Assembly (NCBI GenBank): GCA_021773215.1 | Contig: JAJFKM010000077.1 | Location: 1 to 64,000 of the forward strand | DNA from: Gammaproteobacteria bacterium | GTDB taxonomy: Bacteria; Pseudomonadota; Gammaproteobacteria; Eutrophobiales; Eutrophobiaceae | DNA: 64,000 bases | Reading direction: 5' to 3' | Shown here: positions 45,289 through 53,436 of the stretch, in pieces | Layout: each line of letters begins with the position of its first letter | Numbering within the stretch: position 1 is the first letter of the stretch | Program-made: the position numbers and the translations under genes | The notes under the pieces: generated by a model | What the model was told of the DNA's origin: nothing | Seen by the model: the letters and a program-made list of their open reading frames with translations, nothing else | The model's database searches: none

Positions 45289-45849
45289 ATGCACTTACTA
45301 ATTCTTGGTCTTTTGCTGTGGACGATAATCCACTTTTTACCTTCAGTTGCTAAATGCACAAGGAAATCAATTATAAGTAAAATTGGAATCGGCCCATACA
45401 AAGGTTTATTCGCAATCTTGATTGTCTTATCAGTAGTACTGATCGTATTTGGCTGGCGTAGCATAGAGCCTCTTGATATTTATCATCCGCAAAGCTGGGG
45501 CAGACATGTCACATTCCTCTTGGTCCTACTGACATTTATTTTATTTGTTGCTGCACGCAAAGCAACAAACATAAAACGATTCCTGCGCCATCCTCAATTA
45601 ACAGGATTAGTGTTATGGAGTATTGGTCATCTATTTGCTAATGGTGATAACCGTTCATTGATATTATTCAGTTGGCTTGGTGTATGGGCAATTATTGAAA
45701 TGATTCTGATCAGTCGACGTGAAGGGGCATGGCAAAAACCTGAACCTGTCTCTGTAAAGAATGATGTTGTTACTGTAATAGGTGGTTGTGTTATATATGC
45801 TGTCCTATTAATAGCGCATCCTCATATAACAGGAATAAATTTAATTTAA
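45289..45849 (+). CDS. NnrU-family membrane protein
   Basis: A 186-residue protein with about five or six membrane helices, beginning MHLLILGLLLWTIIHFLPS and including RHPQLTGLVLWSIGHLFANGD, the NnrU signature. NnrU was first linked to nitric-oxide/denitrification gene clusters and is related to isoprenoid-modifying NnrU-like proteins. No denitrification genes are in this window. It lies 75 bases after the LysR gene. Confidence 0.83.
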   Translation: MHLLILGLLLWTIIHFLPSVAKCTRKSIISKIGIGPYKGLFAILIVLSVVLIVFGWRSIEPLDIYHPQSWGRHVTFLLVLLTFILFVAARKATNIKRFLRHPQLTGLVLWSIGHLFANGDNRSLILFSWLGVWAIIEMILISRREGAWQKPEPVSVKNDVVTVIGGCVIYAVLLIAHPHITGINLI

Positions 45850-45886
45850 TTGTATATATTGAAAGCACTAGTGAATAGTTAGTAAT

Positions 45887-45904
45887 GAATCAGTTAACTG
45901 ATTC
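45887..45904. repeat. 18-base perfect palindrome
   Basis: GAATCAGTTAACTGATTC is a perfect uninterrupted palindrome 38 bases after the NnrU gene. With no loop it is more like a protein-binding site or degenerate terminator stem than an efficient hairpin. Confidence 0.35.
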
Positions 45905-46036
45905 AGAGTTAGAAGGGTGTTGCATGATTTTGAATTTTTCACATAGTGCGCTATCAAAGATTTGAATAATCTATTATTTCTATTCCTTATGAGTTCCTGA
46001 AAATAATCATTAATATGGCCATCGATTTTAATGACT

Positions 46037-46423
46037 TTATTCTTCGCTTTTAAGAGACATTAATGAGTCACGAATCACGTTCATTGAGTTTAGTGATGTG
46101 GCAAAACCTGAAAAAATTGCAGCTAAACTGCAGACTTCATAGATTTCATCTTCAGATAAACCGCACAGGTAACTGAGCCTACTCTGATATGCCGTTTGTG
46201 GCTGCATATTGCCATTAGATATAGTTATTGCTAGAACGACTAATAGCTTCTCTTTTAATTTTAGATGACTATTCTTTGAATAATTTTCGCCGTATAATCT
46301 GGATACAAGCTCTTTGGTTAGCGAACTGGAACCTTGACACATGCCTTCTATTACTAATAGAGCATCTGGGTCTTTTTGTTGTAGCCAGTTTAGACCTTCT
46401 TGAAAAATTTCTTCGTTAACCAT
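46037..46423 (-). CDS. CMD-fold (AhpD-like) protein lacking the cysteine pair
   Basis: A 128-residue carboxymuconolactone-decarboxylase-fold protein with ALLVIEGMCQGS, LKLKEKLLVVLAITISNG and GLSEDEIYEVCSLAAIFSG. The position normally holding CxxCxxH reads NGNMQPQT, so it cannot work as an AhpD-type disulfide reductase. The start at 46423 (MVNEEIFQEG) overlaps the upstream HExxH gene by eight bases. Co-translation with a peptide-modifying enzyme candidate suggests an accessory or binding role. Confidence 0.72.
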   Translation of the reverse strand: MVNEEIFQEGLNWLQQKDPDALLVIEGMCQGSSSLTKELVSRLYGENYSKNSHLKLKEKLLVVLAITISNGNMQPQTAYQSRLSYLCGLSEDEIYEVCSLAAIFSGFATSLNSMNVIRDSLMSLKSEE

Positions 46424-47474
46424 TCTGTGAAACCTCTCTTCCAATAAATAGTGTTGAATTTCGATTGTATTCTTGAGCTAAATTTTTGAAGCTACATAAA
46501 AGCTTATTTCCAGTTTCAGACAAAATAGCATTACTTTCGATAGCATAAAAAGCATCATGAAATTGGTTTAGAAGACTTTCTGTATTAGGAAAGTTATATT
46601 TCGCAGTTCTTTTTAAATTTTTATATTTACCACTATCATAGGCTAATCCTAGAATAAAAATTATTCTACTAAGAACCCCCGCGGCATGAAATACAGCACT
46701 TATTGGACGCGGGTCAGGTCGCAATGGTGAACATAGCAAGATACCTTTATCTTTCTCTATAAGTCTTTGTGAATGCCAGATGCTAAATACTAGATGGTGA
46801 GCAGATTCATGAATTAAGTGTTCCAAATACGTTGTCCAGTCCTGTTCTGATTCAAGCTCTCTCATAAAGACTACCCCAAATGACTTAAAGCTTGATGCAG
46901 CATTTATTTGGTTTGATTTTACAATTAGTATTTCAGTAAGGTGGCATAATGTTTCACCATACAAATCATTGCTTAGTTCGTTAATGACCGTTATTGCTTT
47001 TTTAAGCTGTGATATAGAGTATTGAGCACTATTTAATTCACAAGGCTCTGCCACGACATCGTAAATATTATTAGGGTCTTGCTCGTTTTTTATCAACTCA
47101 CAAAGTATATATTCTTCACTTAATGAGAAACTACCATCACCCAAAGCAGAAACCCTTAATTCAATAGATTTAACATTTAGATTATCAAAATTATCCAATG
47201 CACTTTCAATTCGTTTCATATTTTTACTTATAATAGAATCTTCCAGTAATGAGTACGCAGAATAAAACACACCCGAAAGTCTGTTCTCCGTGTTTTCATT
47301 TAGATATGATTGAGCTTCGCTTATACAATTTTCTAGTGAATTAGTTTCAAATTTACATATGCATTTCAATTTGCTATTTAGATATTCGGCAGAATATAAC
47401 AATCCTGTATCTGTTTTTCTGCAAAGCACTCGTGCCCGAACTCTACAAGGCTTTGCATCAAAAACACTCCTCAT
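46416..47474 (-). CDS. HExxH-motif protein, candidate 2-oxoglutarate-dependent peptide beta-hydroxylase
   Basis: A 352-residue soluble protein whose single clear motif is LIHESAHHLVFSIW (HExxHH at 222-227), followed by LCSPLRPDPRPISAVFHA. This matches the HEXXH-motif family, first named as a presumed protease and since linked to 2-oxoglutarate-dependent hydroxylation of RiPP precursors. The start at 47474 has GGAG six bases upstream. It follows a 57-residue peptide gene after a hairpin and overlaps a CMD-fold gene. Protease activity is the main alternative. Confidence 0.72.
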   Translation of the reverse strand: MRSVFDAKPCRVRARVLCRKTDTGLLYSAEYLNSKLKCICKFETNSLENCISEAQSYLNENTENRLSGVFYSAYSLLEDSIISKNMKRIESALDNFDNLNVKSIELRVSALGDGSFSLSEEYILCELIKNEQDPNNIYDVVAEPCELNSAQYSISQLKKAITVINELSNDLYGETLCHLTEILIVKSNQINAASSFKSFGVVFMRELESEQDWTTYLEHLIHESAHHLVFSIWHSQRLIEKDKGILLCSPLRPDPRPISAVFHAAGVLSRIIFILGLAYDSGKYKNLKRTAKYNFPNTESLLNQFHDAFYAIESNAILSETGNKLLCSFKNLAQEYNRNSTLFIGREVSQNG

Positions 47475-47489
47475 TGCACTCTCCAAAGT

Positions 47490-47514
47490 CCCCGCCTAGA
47501 TTTTTCAGGCGGGG
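47490..47514 (-). terminator. attenuator-like hairpin between peptide and HExxH genes
   Basis: A perfect 8-bp GC-rich stem (CCCCGCCT/AGGCGGGG, 9-base loop) lies in the 48 bases between the two genes. On the coding strand it has no U tract, so it would probably reduce or process read-through. Such hairpins commonly raise precursor expression over enzyme expression in RiPP operons. Confidence 0.6.
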
Positions 47515-47522
47515 ATTTAACC

Positions 47523-47696
47523 TTAAGTAACAACGTGTATAGTTGTTGTAATACCTTCATCTTCTAGCTTCCTTAGTTTGTCAGGGTCAAGTTGAAGGTC
47601 TATTTTAACTTCAATAGTAACTCCATCTTTTGTGACTACAGCTGGCGAGGTATCACTAATATCAACTTCTTTATTTTCATTTTCTTTTTTTGTCAT
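47523..47696 (-). CDS. 57-residue peptide, candidate RiPP precursor
   Basis: A short gene with a good ribosome-binding site (AAGGA seven bases before the ATG). The peptide begins MTKKENENKEVDISDTSPAV, continues with GVTIEVKIDLQLDPDKLRKL and ends EDEGITTTIHVVT. It has no signal peptide or cysteine. An acidic, leader-like N-terminus and a short C-terminal tail rich in Thr, His and Val fit a modified-peptide precursor; IDLQLD loosely resembles FxLD-type leader motifs. It lies 48 bases upstream of the HExxH gene. A non-peptide regulatory role is possible. Confidence 0.62.
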   Translation of the reverse strand: MTKKENENKEVDISDTSPAVVTKDGVTIEVKIDLQLDPDKLRKLEDEGITTTIHVVT

Positions 47697-48083
47697 ATCA
47701 CATTCCTTTATTGGTTAATAAGTGCAGAAGGTTCCACATAATTACTTATGTAGGTGACTTTGCGATTGTATTGCTAAAGAGAAATTATTTTTCATTAATA
47801 ATACAAGCGAATATGAATTATAGTTATTTATGAAGATTGATGAAGTGTTATTGCTACTGAATTTAATGATTGTGTATTCAAGTAATAAGCCTACCCTTTA
47901 TTAGGTATATTTTTTCTTAAATAAAATACCCTGGATTAGGTAGAAAGTTTGTTTTTAATGAAGGTAAAATTTTTCAAATCTATATCAGGTATTAAAGTGA
48001 GTGAATTATGTGCTAATAAAAATATTATGCGTTAGTATTTCTGTCTGTCAGGTGGTGAATATTTATGAGGGTGGTGAATATTT
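47697..48083. promoter_or_regulatory. divergent regulatory region with paired dyads
   Basis: About 390 very AT-rich bases separate the peptide/HExxH unit from the four-gene operon. Two near-identical 16-base dyads occur, TACCCTTTATTAGGTA (47892-47907) and TACCCTGGATTAGGTA (47927-47942), 35 bases apart start to start. They could be operators. No open reading frame is convincing here. Confidence 0.5.
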
Positions 48084-48088
48084 ATGAG
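48051..48088 (+). repeat. perfect 19-base tandem duplication covering the start site
   Basis: GGTGGTGAATATTTATGAG occurs twice in tandem (48051-48069 and 48070-48088). Each copy holds a GGTGG ribosome-binding segment and an ATG. The second ATG (48084) starts the metallophosphoesterase gene; the first starts an eight-codon frame that stops at 48089-48091, overlapping the real start. Confidence 0.85.
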
Positions 48089-49883
48089 TAAAAAAATAAG
48101 ACGTGGTTATGCTATCGCTGGTGACACAGATACGAACGATCTGGTTGGTCCCATCCCGCCCCCAGAAAATCAAAGAGCGAGAATGACGAGGTGGTTTTCA
48201 CCAACGGAACTTCTTCGGATAGTGGCAGATGTAGTTGTTTCTACATTAATTGGAAAATATATCAGCACAAGGTTAATTGAGGCGTTAAAGGAACCAAAGG
48301 CACCATCACATGATTATTCTAAAGGTGACATTGATTTAAATGAATTTTGGTTTGATTATGTCGCTGACACGGGAGATGGCTGGAATTCCACATATGACAT
48401 TGCTAGGACCATTGCTCGACCAGTGCTTGATATACATCTATCTGATACTGATAAATTTCATTCAACTATTCGCGGTAAAATTCTAATTTTTGGTGGTGAT
48501 GAAATTTACCCTTCTCCGTCACAGTCTGGCTATCAATTCAAATTAGAAAATGTTTATCGTACTGCTCTGAATGGGGATACTAATCCTCCGGATGTTTTCG
48601 CTATCCCTGGTAATCATGATTGGTATGATGGATTAGCTGCATTTTCTAGACTCTTTGTTGCAGGAAGGAAGTTGGGTCCTTGTCAAACTAAACAAAAAAG
48701 AAGTTACTTCGCTCTTAAGTTACCTAAAAATTGGTGGCTAATAGCAACTGATATACAGCTTGGGTCAGATATTGATGCAGCTCAGTTACAATATTTTAAA
48801 GAGATTGCTGCAGGATTTGATGAGTTTGCACAAGTAATACTATGTGTAAGTGAACCACACTGGGTCTATGCTTCATTAAATGAGGATAGGGATGATGAAA
48901 GTAACCTTGTAGTTCTGGAACAGAAAGTGTTGAAGAATCGGGTGATGGTTTTTATTTCTGGAGATCAGCATCATTATAGTCGGCATCAAGGACCAAATAA
49001 TATTCAGAAAATAATTTGTGGTGGAGGTGGAGCTTTTCTGCATGCAACTCACCGACCAAAGAAATTAAGTAAACTAAATGGCGGCTTTGAACGAATGGCT
49101 TGTTATCCAAAAGCTAGTGAATCTTCTAAGCTAGCATTACGAAATTTTTTATTTCCATTTATTAACCCAGAGTTTTCGATTGTTCCGGGCATTATATATA
49201 CGATGACCGTGATTATGTCTCAGCATGATTTCAGTAACTATAAATTTAATCAGATTAGTATGCTGTATTTAGATTCTGCTGCAAAATTACTGATAGAACC
49301 CATTTGGCTTGTTTGGGTATTTTTATTATTCAGTTCCTTCATTATTTTTTCAGATCGAAATGGTATGGTTTTTCGTATTGCCGGTGGAATAACACATGCT
49401 TTTATCCATATTTGCACAGCACTTACTATTGGATGGTTGTCGTTTTATTTAATGCAAACACCTACACCAATTAATATAGATAACCCACTAAATAACCTGT
49501 TGGCGCTAACTCTAAATTTTATCTTGTCTGCAATTATTGGTTCAATATTATTTGGTTCTTATCTATATATTTCTCTAACTTTCTTTGGTAAGCAAGTTGA
49601 GGCTGCATTTTCTGGGCTCAGAATTCAGGATTGGAAGAGTTTTCTTAGGTTCAATATTGATAACAAAGGTAGCTTGCATATTTATGCTATAGGGATAGAT
49701 CGTGTTTGTCGTAAGTGGAAAATAATACGAGAGGGTAATATTTCGATGTTAGTACCCGATTCAAAAGATTCTAAGGCAACAAAACCACATCTAATTGAAC
49801 GAATAACGATAAAACCTTTAAAAGATTCACATCGGTTAAAGATGTGTAACGTAGAAAGTATATCGACCAACTTTGATCAGTGA
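48084..49883 (+). CDS. membrane-bound metallophosphoesterase
   Basis: A 599-residue protein. The calcineurin-like phosphoesterase domain has motifs ADTGDGW, FGGDEIYPSP, PGNHDWYDG (near 175), EPHW and SGDQHHYSRH (near 290), which supply the di-metal ligands. The C-terminal ~200 residues hold about four or five membrane helices and a cytoplasmic tail. The substrate is unknown; lipid-linked or nucleotide phosphoesters are plausible. It is the first gene of a tight operon with three lipid- or sterol-type oxidation and hydrolysis genes. Confidence 0.82.
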   Translation: MSKKIRRGYAIAGDTDTNDLVGPIPPPENQRARMTRWFSPTELLRIVADVVVSTLIGKYISTRLIEALKEPKAPSHDYSKGDIDLNEFWFDYVADTGDGWNSTYDIARTIARPVLDIHLSDTDKFHSTIRGKILIFGGDEIYPSPSQSGYQFKLENVYRTALNGDTNPPDVFAIPGNHDWYDGLAAFSRLFVAGRKLGPCQTKQKRSYFALKLPKNWWLIATDIQLGSDIDAAQLQYFKEIAAGFDEFAQVILCVSEPHWVYASLNEDRDDESNLVVLEQKVLKNRVMVFISGDQHHYSRHQGPNNIQKIICGGGGAFLHATHRPKKLSKLNGGFERMACYPKASESSKLALRNFLFPFINPEFSIVPGIIYTMTVIMSQHDFSNYKFNQISMLYLDSAAKLLIEPIWLVWVFLLFSSFIIFSDRNGMVFRIAGGITHAFIHICTALTIGWLSFYLMQTPTPINIDNPLNNLLALTLNFILSAIIGSILFGSYLYISLTFFGKQVEAAFSGLRIQDWKSFLRFNIDNKGSLHIYAIGIDRVCRKWKIIREGNISMLVPDSKDSKATKPHLIERITIKPLKDSHRLKMCNVESISTNFDQ

Positions 49884-49905
49884 AAATTAGAACGAGGAAA
49901 TATGC

Positions 49906-51627
49906 ATGACTAATCATTATGAGGCTATTATCGTGGGTTCTGGGTTCGGTGGTTCAGTCATGGCATATGAATTAGCTAAAGCTGGTATGAAAGTTTGTAT
50001 TCTTGAGAGAGGTAAAGCTTACCCTCCAGGCTCATTTCCAAGGAGCCCACGTGAGGTAGCTAGAAATTTCTGGGATCCAAGTAAACGTCTTTATGGAATG
50101 TTTGACATTTGGTCATTTCGAAAAAGCGAGGCGATAGTAGCTAGTGGGCTTGGTGGTGGTTCTCTAATATATGCAAACGTATTAATTCGAAAGCCATCAG
50201 AATGGTTCAATCGTGAACTTTCGGATGGTACAAACGTGCCTTGGCCAGTAACTTATGAGTTATTAGAGCCACACTATAATGAAGTTGAGAAAATGCTTTG
50301 TGGGCAGAAATTTCCATTGAATCGCTTACCAAAAAAAATGACAAAGAAAGCAAGGGCATTTGCTAGTGCTTCTATTAAAGTTGGATTGAAGACTTACCAG
50401 CCTTTATTAGCCGTTACGTTTGCCAATAAAGGAGAGCCACCAAGGATAGGTGCCCCTATACATTCACTAGATACTAATTTACATAACGCACCGCGTGAAA
50501 CTTGTCGGTTATGTGGTGAGTGTGACTTTGGCTGTAATTATGGCAGCAAAAACACTCTTGATTTTAATTATCTCAGTGCTGCTAAACGACTTGGTGTAGA
50601 TATTAAAACAATGGCAGAAGTGAGAAGTTTCAGCCCTATTGAGGATGACGACTCAATTGTTGGGTATAAAGTTTCATTTGTACAACATGATTTAAATGAT
50701 AAGAATCCATCTAGTAATTTAAAGTTAAATTCGTTTACTTGCGACAACCTTATTTTGGCCGCAGGAACATTAGGTACAAATTATCTTCTTCTCAAAAATC
50801 ATCAATTTTTCCCTAGAATTAGTCACAAGCTTGGCAGTGGGTACTCAACTAATGGCGATTTACTAAGTTTTGCGATCCAATGTCGGGACGTTCAAAATCA
50901 ATCAAAAAAACCTAAAATACTTGATCCTAGTTGTGGTCCTGTCATTACTACAACAGCAGAAGTAAAGTTTTCCTCAGGAAAGGGAGGGCATATTCAGGAT
51001 GCAGGTTACCCAGAGTTTCTCAGTTGGTTGGTAGAAGTGAGTAATATTAGAGGAAATTTATTTCGAATATTTAGATTCATATTTAATAGAATATTTCATT
51101 GGTTGCACAATGACCCGAGAAGTGAGATCGATGCTGAGATCTCTAGGTTATTAGGCTCAGCAAGATTGAGCAGTACTTCACTTCCTCTATTGGCTATGGG
51201 GTGTGATAAGGCAAATGGACAAGTAAGATTAAGAAAAAGTTTATATAGATTCGGTGTATTCCTCGATATTGATTGGGATAAGAAAAGTTCTTCGGAATGC
51301 TTTGATACATTATCTAAAACGTGCAAAGAAGTCGTTAAAGAGATGGGTGGGACTTTCGTAAAAAACCCGTTAAATCGGTTTTTCAAACGAATAATTACTG
51401 TTCATCCTCTTGGAGGATGTTCAATGGGGATGGATATTAATCAAGGAGTTGTTGCTTCAAATGGTGAGGTTTTTAATTATAAGAATTTGTACATTGCAGA
51501 TGGTTCAATAATGCCTGCAGCTGTTGGCACTAATCCAAGTCTTACAATTGCCGCTATGTCTAGACATATAGCAATGGGCATTATTCAACAACATATGAAA
51601 TTGTCCGAGCAAGAAAGGGAACATTAA
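49906..51627 (+). CDS. GMC-family FAD oxidoreductase, cholesterol-oxidase-like
   Basis: A 573-residue flavoprotein. The FAD Rossmann motif is VGSGFGGSV (10-18), GLGGGSLIYANV is the GMC signature, a four-Cys motif CRLCGECDFGC lies at 200-210, and HPLGGCSMG and GTNPSLTIAAM lie near the C-terminus. The Cys-rich insert and overall plan match the cholesterol-oxidase branch of the GMC family. No signal peptide. It is separated by one base from the alpha/beta hydrolase gene; in other organisms these two units can be fused. A sterol or other alcohol substrate is inference. Confidence 0.88.
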   Translation: MTNHYEAIIVGSGFGGSVMAYELAKAGMKVCILERGKAYPPGSFPRSPREVARNFWDPSKRLYGMFDIWSFRKSEAIVASGLGGGSLIYANVLIRKPSEWFNRELSDGTNVPWPVTYELLEPHYNEVEKMLCGQKFPLNRLPKKMTKKARAFASASIKVGLKTYQPLLAVTFANKGEPPRIGAPIHSLDTNLHNAPRETCRLCGECDFGCNYGSKNTLDFNYLSAAKRLGVDIKTMAEVRSFSPIEDDDSIVGYKVSFVQHDLNDKNPSSNLKLNSFTCDNLILAAGTLGTNYLLLKNHQFFPRISHKLGSGYSTNGDLLSFAIQCRDVQNQSKKPKILDPSCGPVITTTAEVKFSSGKGGHIQDAGYPEFLSWLVEVSNIRGNLFRIFRFIFNRIFHWLHNDPRSEIDAEISRLLGSARLSSTSLPLLAMGCDKANGQVRLRKSLYRFGVFLDIDWDKKSSSECFDTLSKTCKEVVKEMGGTFVKNPLNRFFKRIITVHPLGGCSMGMDINQGVVASNGEVFNYKNLYIADGSIMPAAVGTNPSLTIAAMSRHIAMGIIQQHMKLSEQEREH

Positions 51628-51628
51628 C

Positions 51629-53413
51629 ATGATTATAAAATCAGTCCAACCTGACTCGAATAAGATAAAGAGAGCATCTTTAAGTTTCACTGAAACTATG
51701 CGCGGTTTCTTGACAGATGGTCAATTAGATTTTCAATCAGGTTATAGTCTTGGTGAAGAGAAAGGAACAAGTATCACTTTTACTGTAAATATAAAAATTG
51801 ATGATGTCGAAAAATTTATTGCTTCATCTAATCATGAAGCCGATGTTTCTGGACATGTAAATTGTGAATTATTTGGTGGTTACATGGAGATAAGGACAGG
51901 AAGATTTAATCTTTTTGTTAATAGTGTGGGGGATAACGAAAGAAAAAAGATGTTATATCGTTTATATCTTCAAACTACTAATGGTAAATTGCTTACTCTT
52001 TCTGGATATAAAGATATTTTTGATAATGTTGGATTGGATATATGGTCCGATACTACGACGCTGTACATAAATATTATGGAAGGTCATATAGAAGCTGACG
52101 GAGAATTATCAGCTAATATCATTGGTACAGGTATTATGCACATCGGGAAACTAGATTTCATAAAACAGTTAACCTCGTTTCGGTCCGATGCTACGAGAAA
52201 ATCAGATAGATTGTCTGTAATTAATGATTTCGGTCAATTCTTTTTGGGTTCCCTATGGGACATTTATGGCTATTCTGTATTTATGCCTGATACAAATACA
52301 TATGAAAGAGAGATACCTCTATTTACTACAGAGGGTGTTCCTAATGCTGAATGCACAGCGCACAGTATTACGACTTTGGATAAACTCGGATTAGGAATGC
52401 TTAGGTTTCATCGAGCTAAATGTAAAGATGTTGTACTAATAATACATGGGTTAACAACATCTAGTGACATGTTTATTATGCCTGAGCACTATAATCTAGT
52501 TACATATCTACTTGATAATAATTTTTCAGATGTATGGACATTAGATTATCGTATGAGTAATCGGCTACCTTATAACATGCAAAGACATCGTTATAATATG
52601 GATGACATTGCATTGTTTGATTATCCCCCCGCTTTGGAAAAGATAAGAGAAGAGGTTGGTCAGGATGTTCGTATACATGTTATTTGCCATTGCCTTGGAT
52701 CAGTTTCATTTTCAATGAGCTTATTTGGTAAAGCAGTTACTGGGGTGCGCAGTGTGGTTGCTAATAGCGTGGCATTAACCCCACGAGTACCAAGGTGGTC
52801 TTTATTTAAGTTGAGCGTGGCACCTTTTGTTACAGAATATCTATTGGGTATGATGTACTTAGATCCTCTTTTTAGTGAAAAACCGGGTATAACAATGGGT
52901 AAAATATTAGGGAAACTTACGAGTATTTTTCATCAGGAATGCGATGTGCCAGCTTGTCATATGCTAAGTTTAATGTGGGGAGCAGGGCATCCAGCTCTTT
53001 ACAATCATAAAAATCTTGCCGATGTTACACACCGTCGTGGTGGTGATTTATATGGACCAACAAGCATGCACTTCTATCGGCATGTTAGAAAGATGGTTCG
53101 AATGAATAGTACTGCCATAAAATATAATAAATCAAATCCTAAGTATAGAGCATTACCTAATGATTATATGGAACATGCAAAAGATATAAATACGCCAATA
53201 TTATTTATGACTGGACAAGAGAATCATGTTTTTAACGATTCTAATATAATATGTTATGAAAGGCTCGAGAAGATAGTACCAGGACGACATCAACTTCGTG
53301 TGATACCCGGATATGGACATCAAGATGTCTTTATGGGGAAAAATGTTTCCCAAGATGTATTTCCACACATTCTAAAGTTTCTAGAGTCTAATTCTGGAGA
53401 CATTAAAAATTAA
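51629..53413 (+). CDS. two-domain alpha/beta hydrolase with Cys nucleophile
   Basis: A 594-residue protein. The N-terminal ~220 residues form a beta-rich domain (SFTETMRGFLTDGQLDF onward) of the sort found with cholesterol-oxidase-like GMC enzymes. The C-terminal alpha/beta hydrolase has oxyanion region IHGLTTSSDMF, nucleophile elbow CHCLGS with Cys355 instead of Ser, a candidate acid in TGQENHVFNDS and catalytic His about 564 in GYGHQDVF. A Cys nucleophile suggests acyl-transfer or lactone-type chemistry, as in PhaC or dienelactone hydrolase. Confidence 0.8.
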   Translation: MIIKSVQPDSNKIKRASLSFTETMRGFLTDGQLDFQSGYSLGEEKGTSITFTVNIKIDDVEKFIASSNHEADVSGHVNCELFGGYMEIRTGRFNLFVNSVGDNERKKMLYRLYLQTTNGKLLTLSGYKDIFDNVGLDIWSDTTTLYINIMEGHIEADGELSANIIGTGIMHIGKLDFIKQLTSFRSDATRKSDRLSVINDFGQFFLGSLWDIYGYSVFMPDTNTYEREIPLFTTEGVPNAECTAHSITTLDKLGLGMLRFHRAKCKDVVLIIHGLTTSSDMFIMPEHYNLVTYLLDNNFSDVWTLDYRMSNRLPYNMQRHRYNMDDIALFDYPPALEKIREEVGQDVRIHVICHCLGSVSFSMSLFGKAVTGVRSVVANSVALTPRVPRWSLFKLSVAPFVTEYLLGMMYLDPLFSEKPGITMGKILGKLTSIFHQECDVPACHMLSLMWGAGHPALYNHKNLADVTHRRGGDLYGPTSMHFYRHVRKMVRMNSTAIKYNKSNPKYRALPNDYMEHAKDINTPILFMTGQENHVFNDSNIICYERLEKIVPGRHQLRVIPGYGHQDVFMGKNVSQDVFPHILKFLESNSGDIKN

Positions 53414-53436
53414 CCAAACAATGATGAGTAGCTAGA

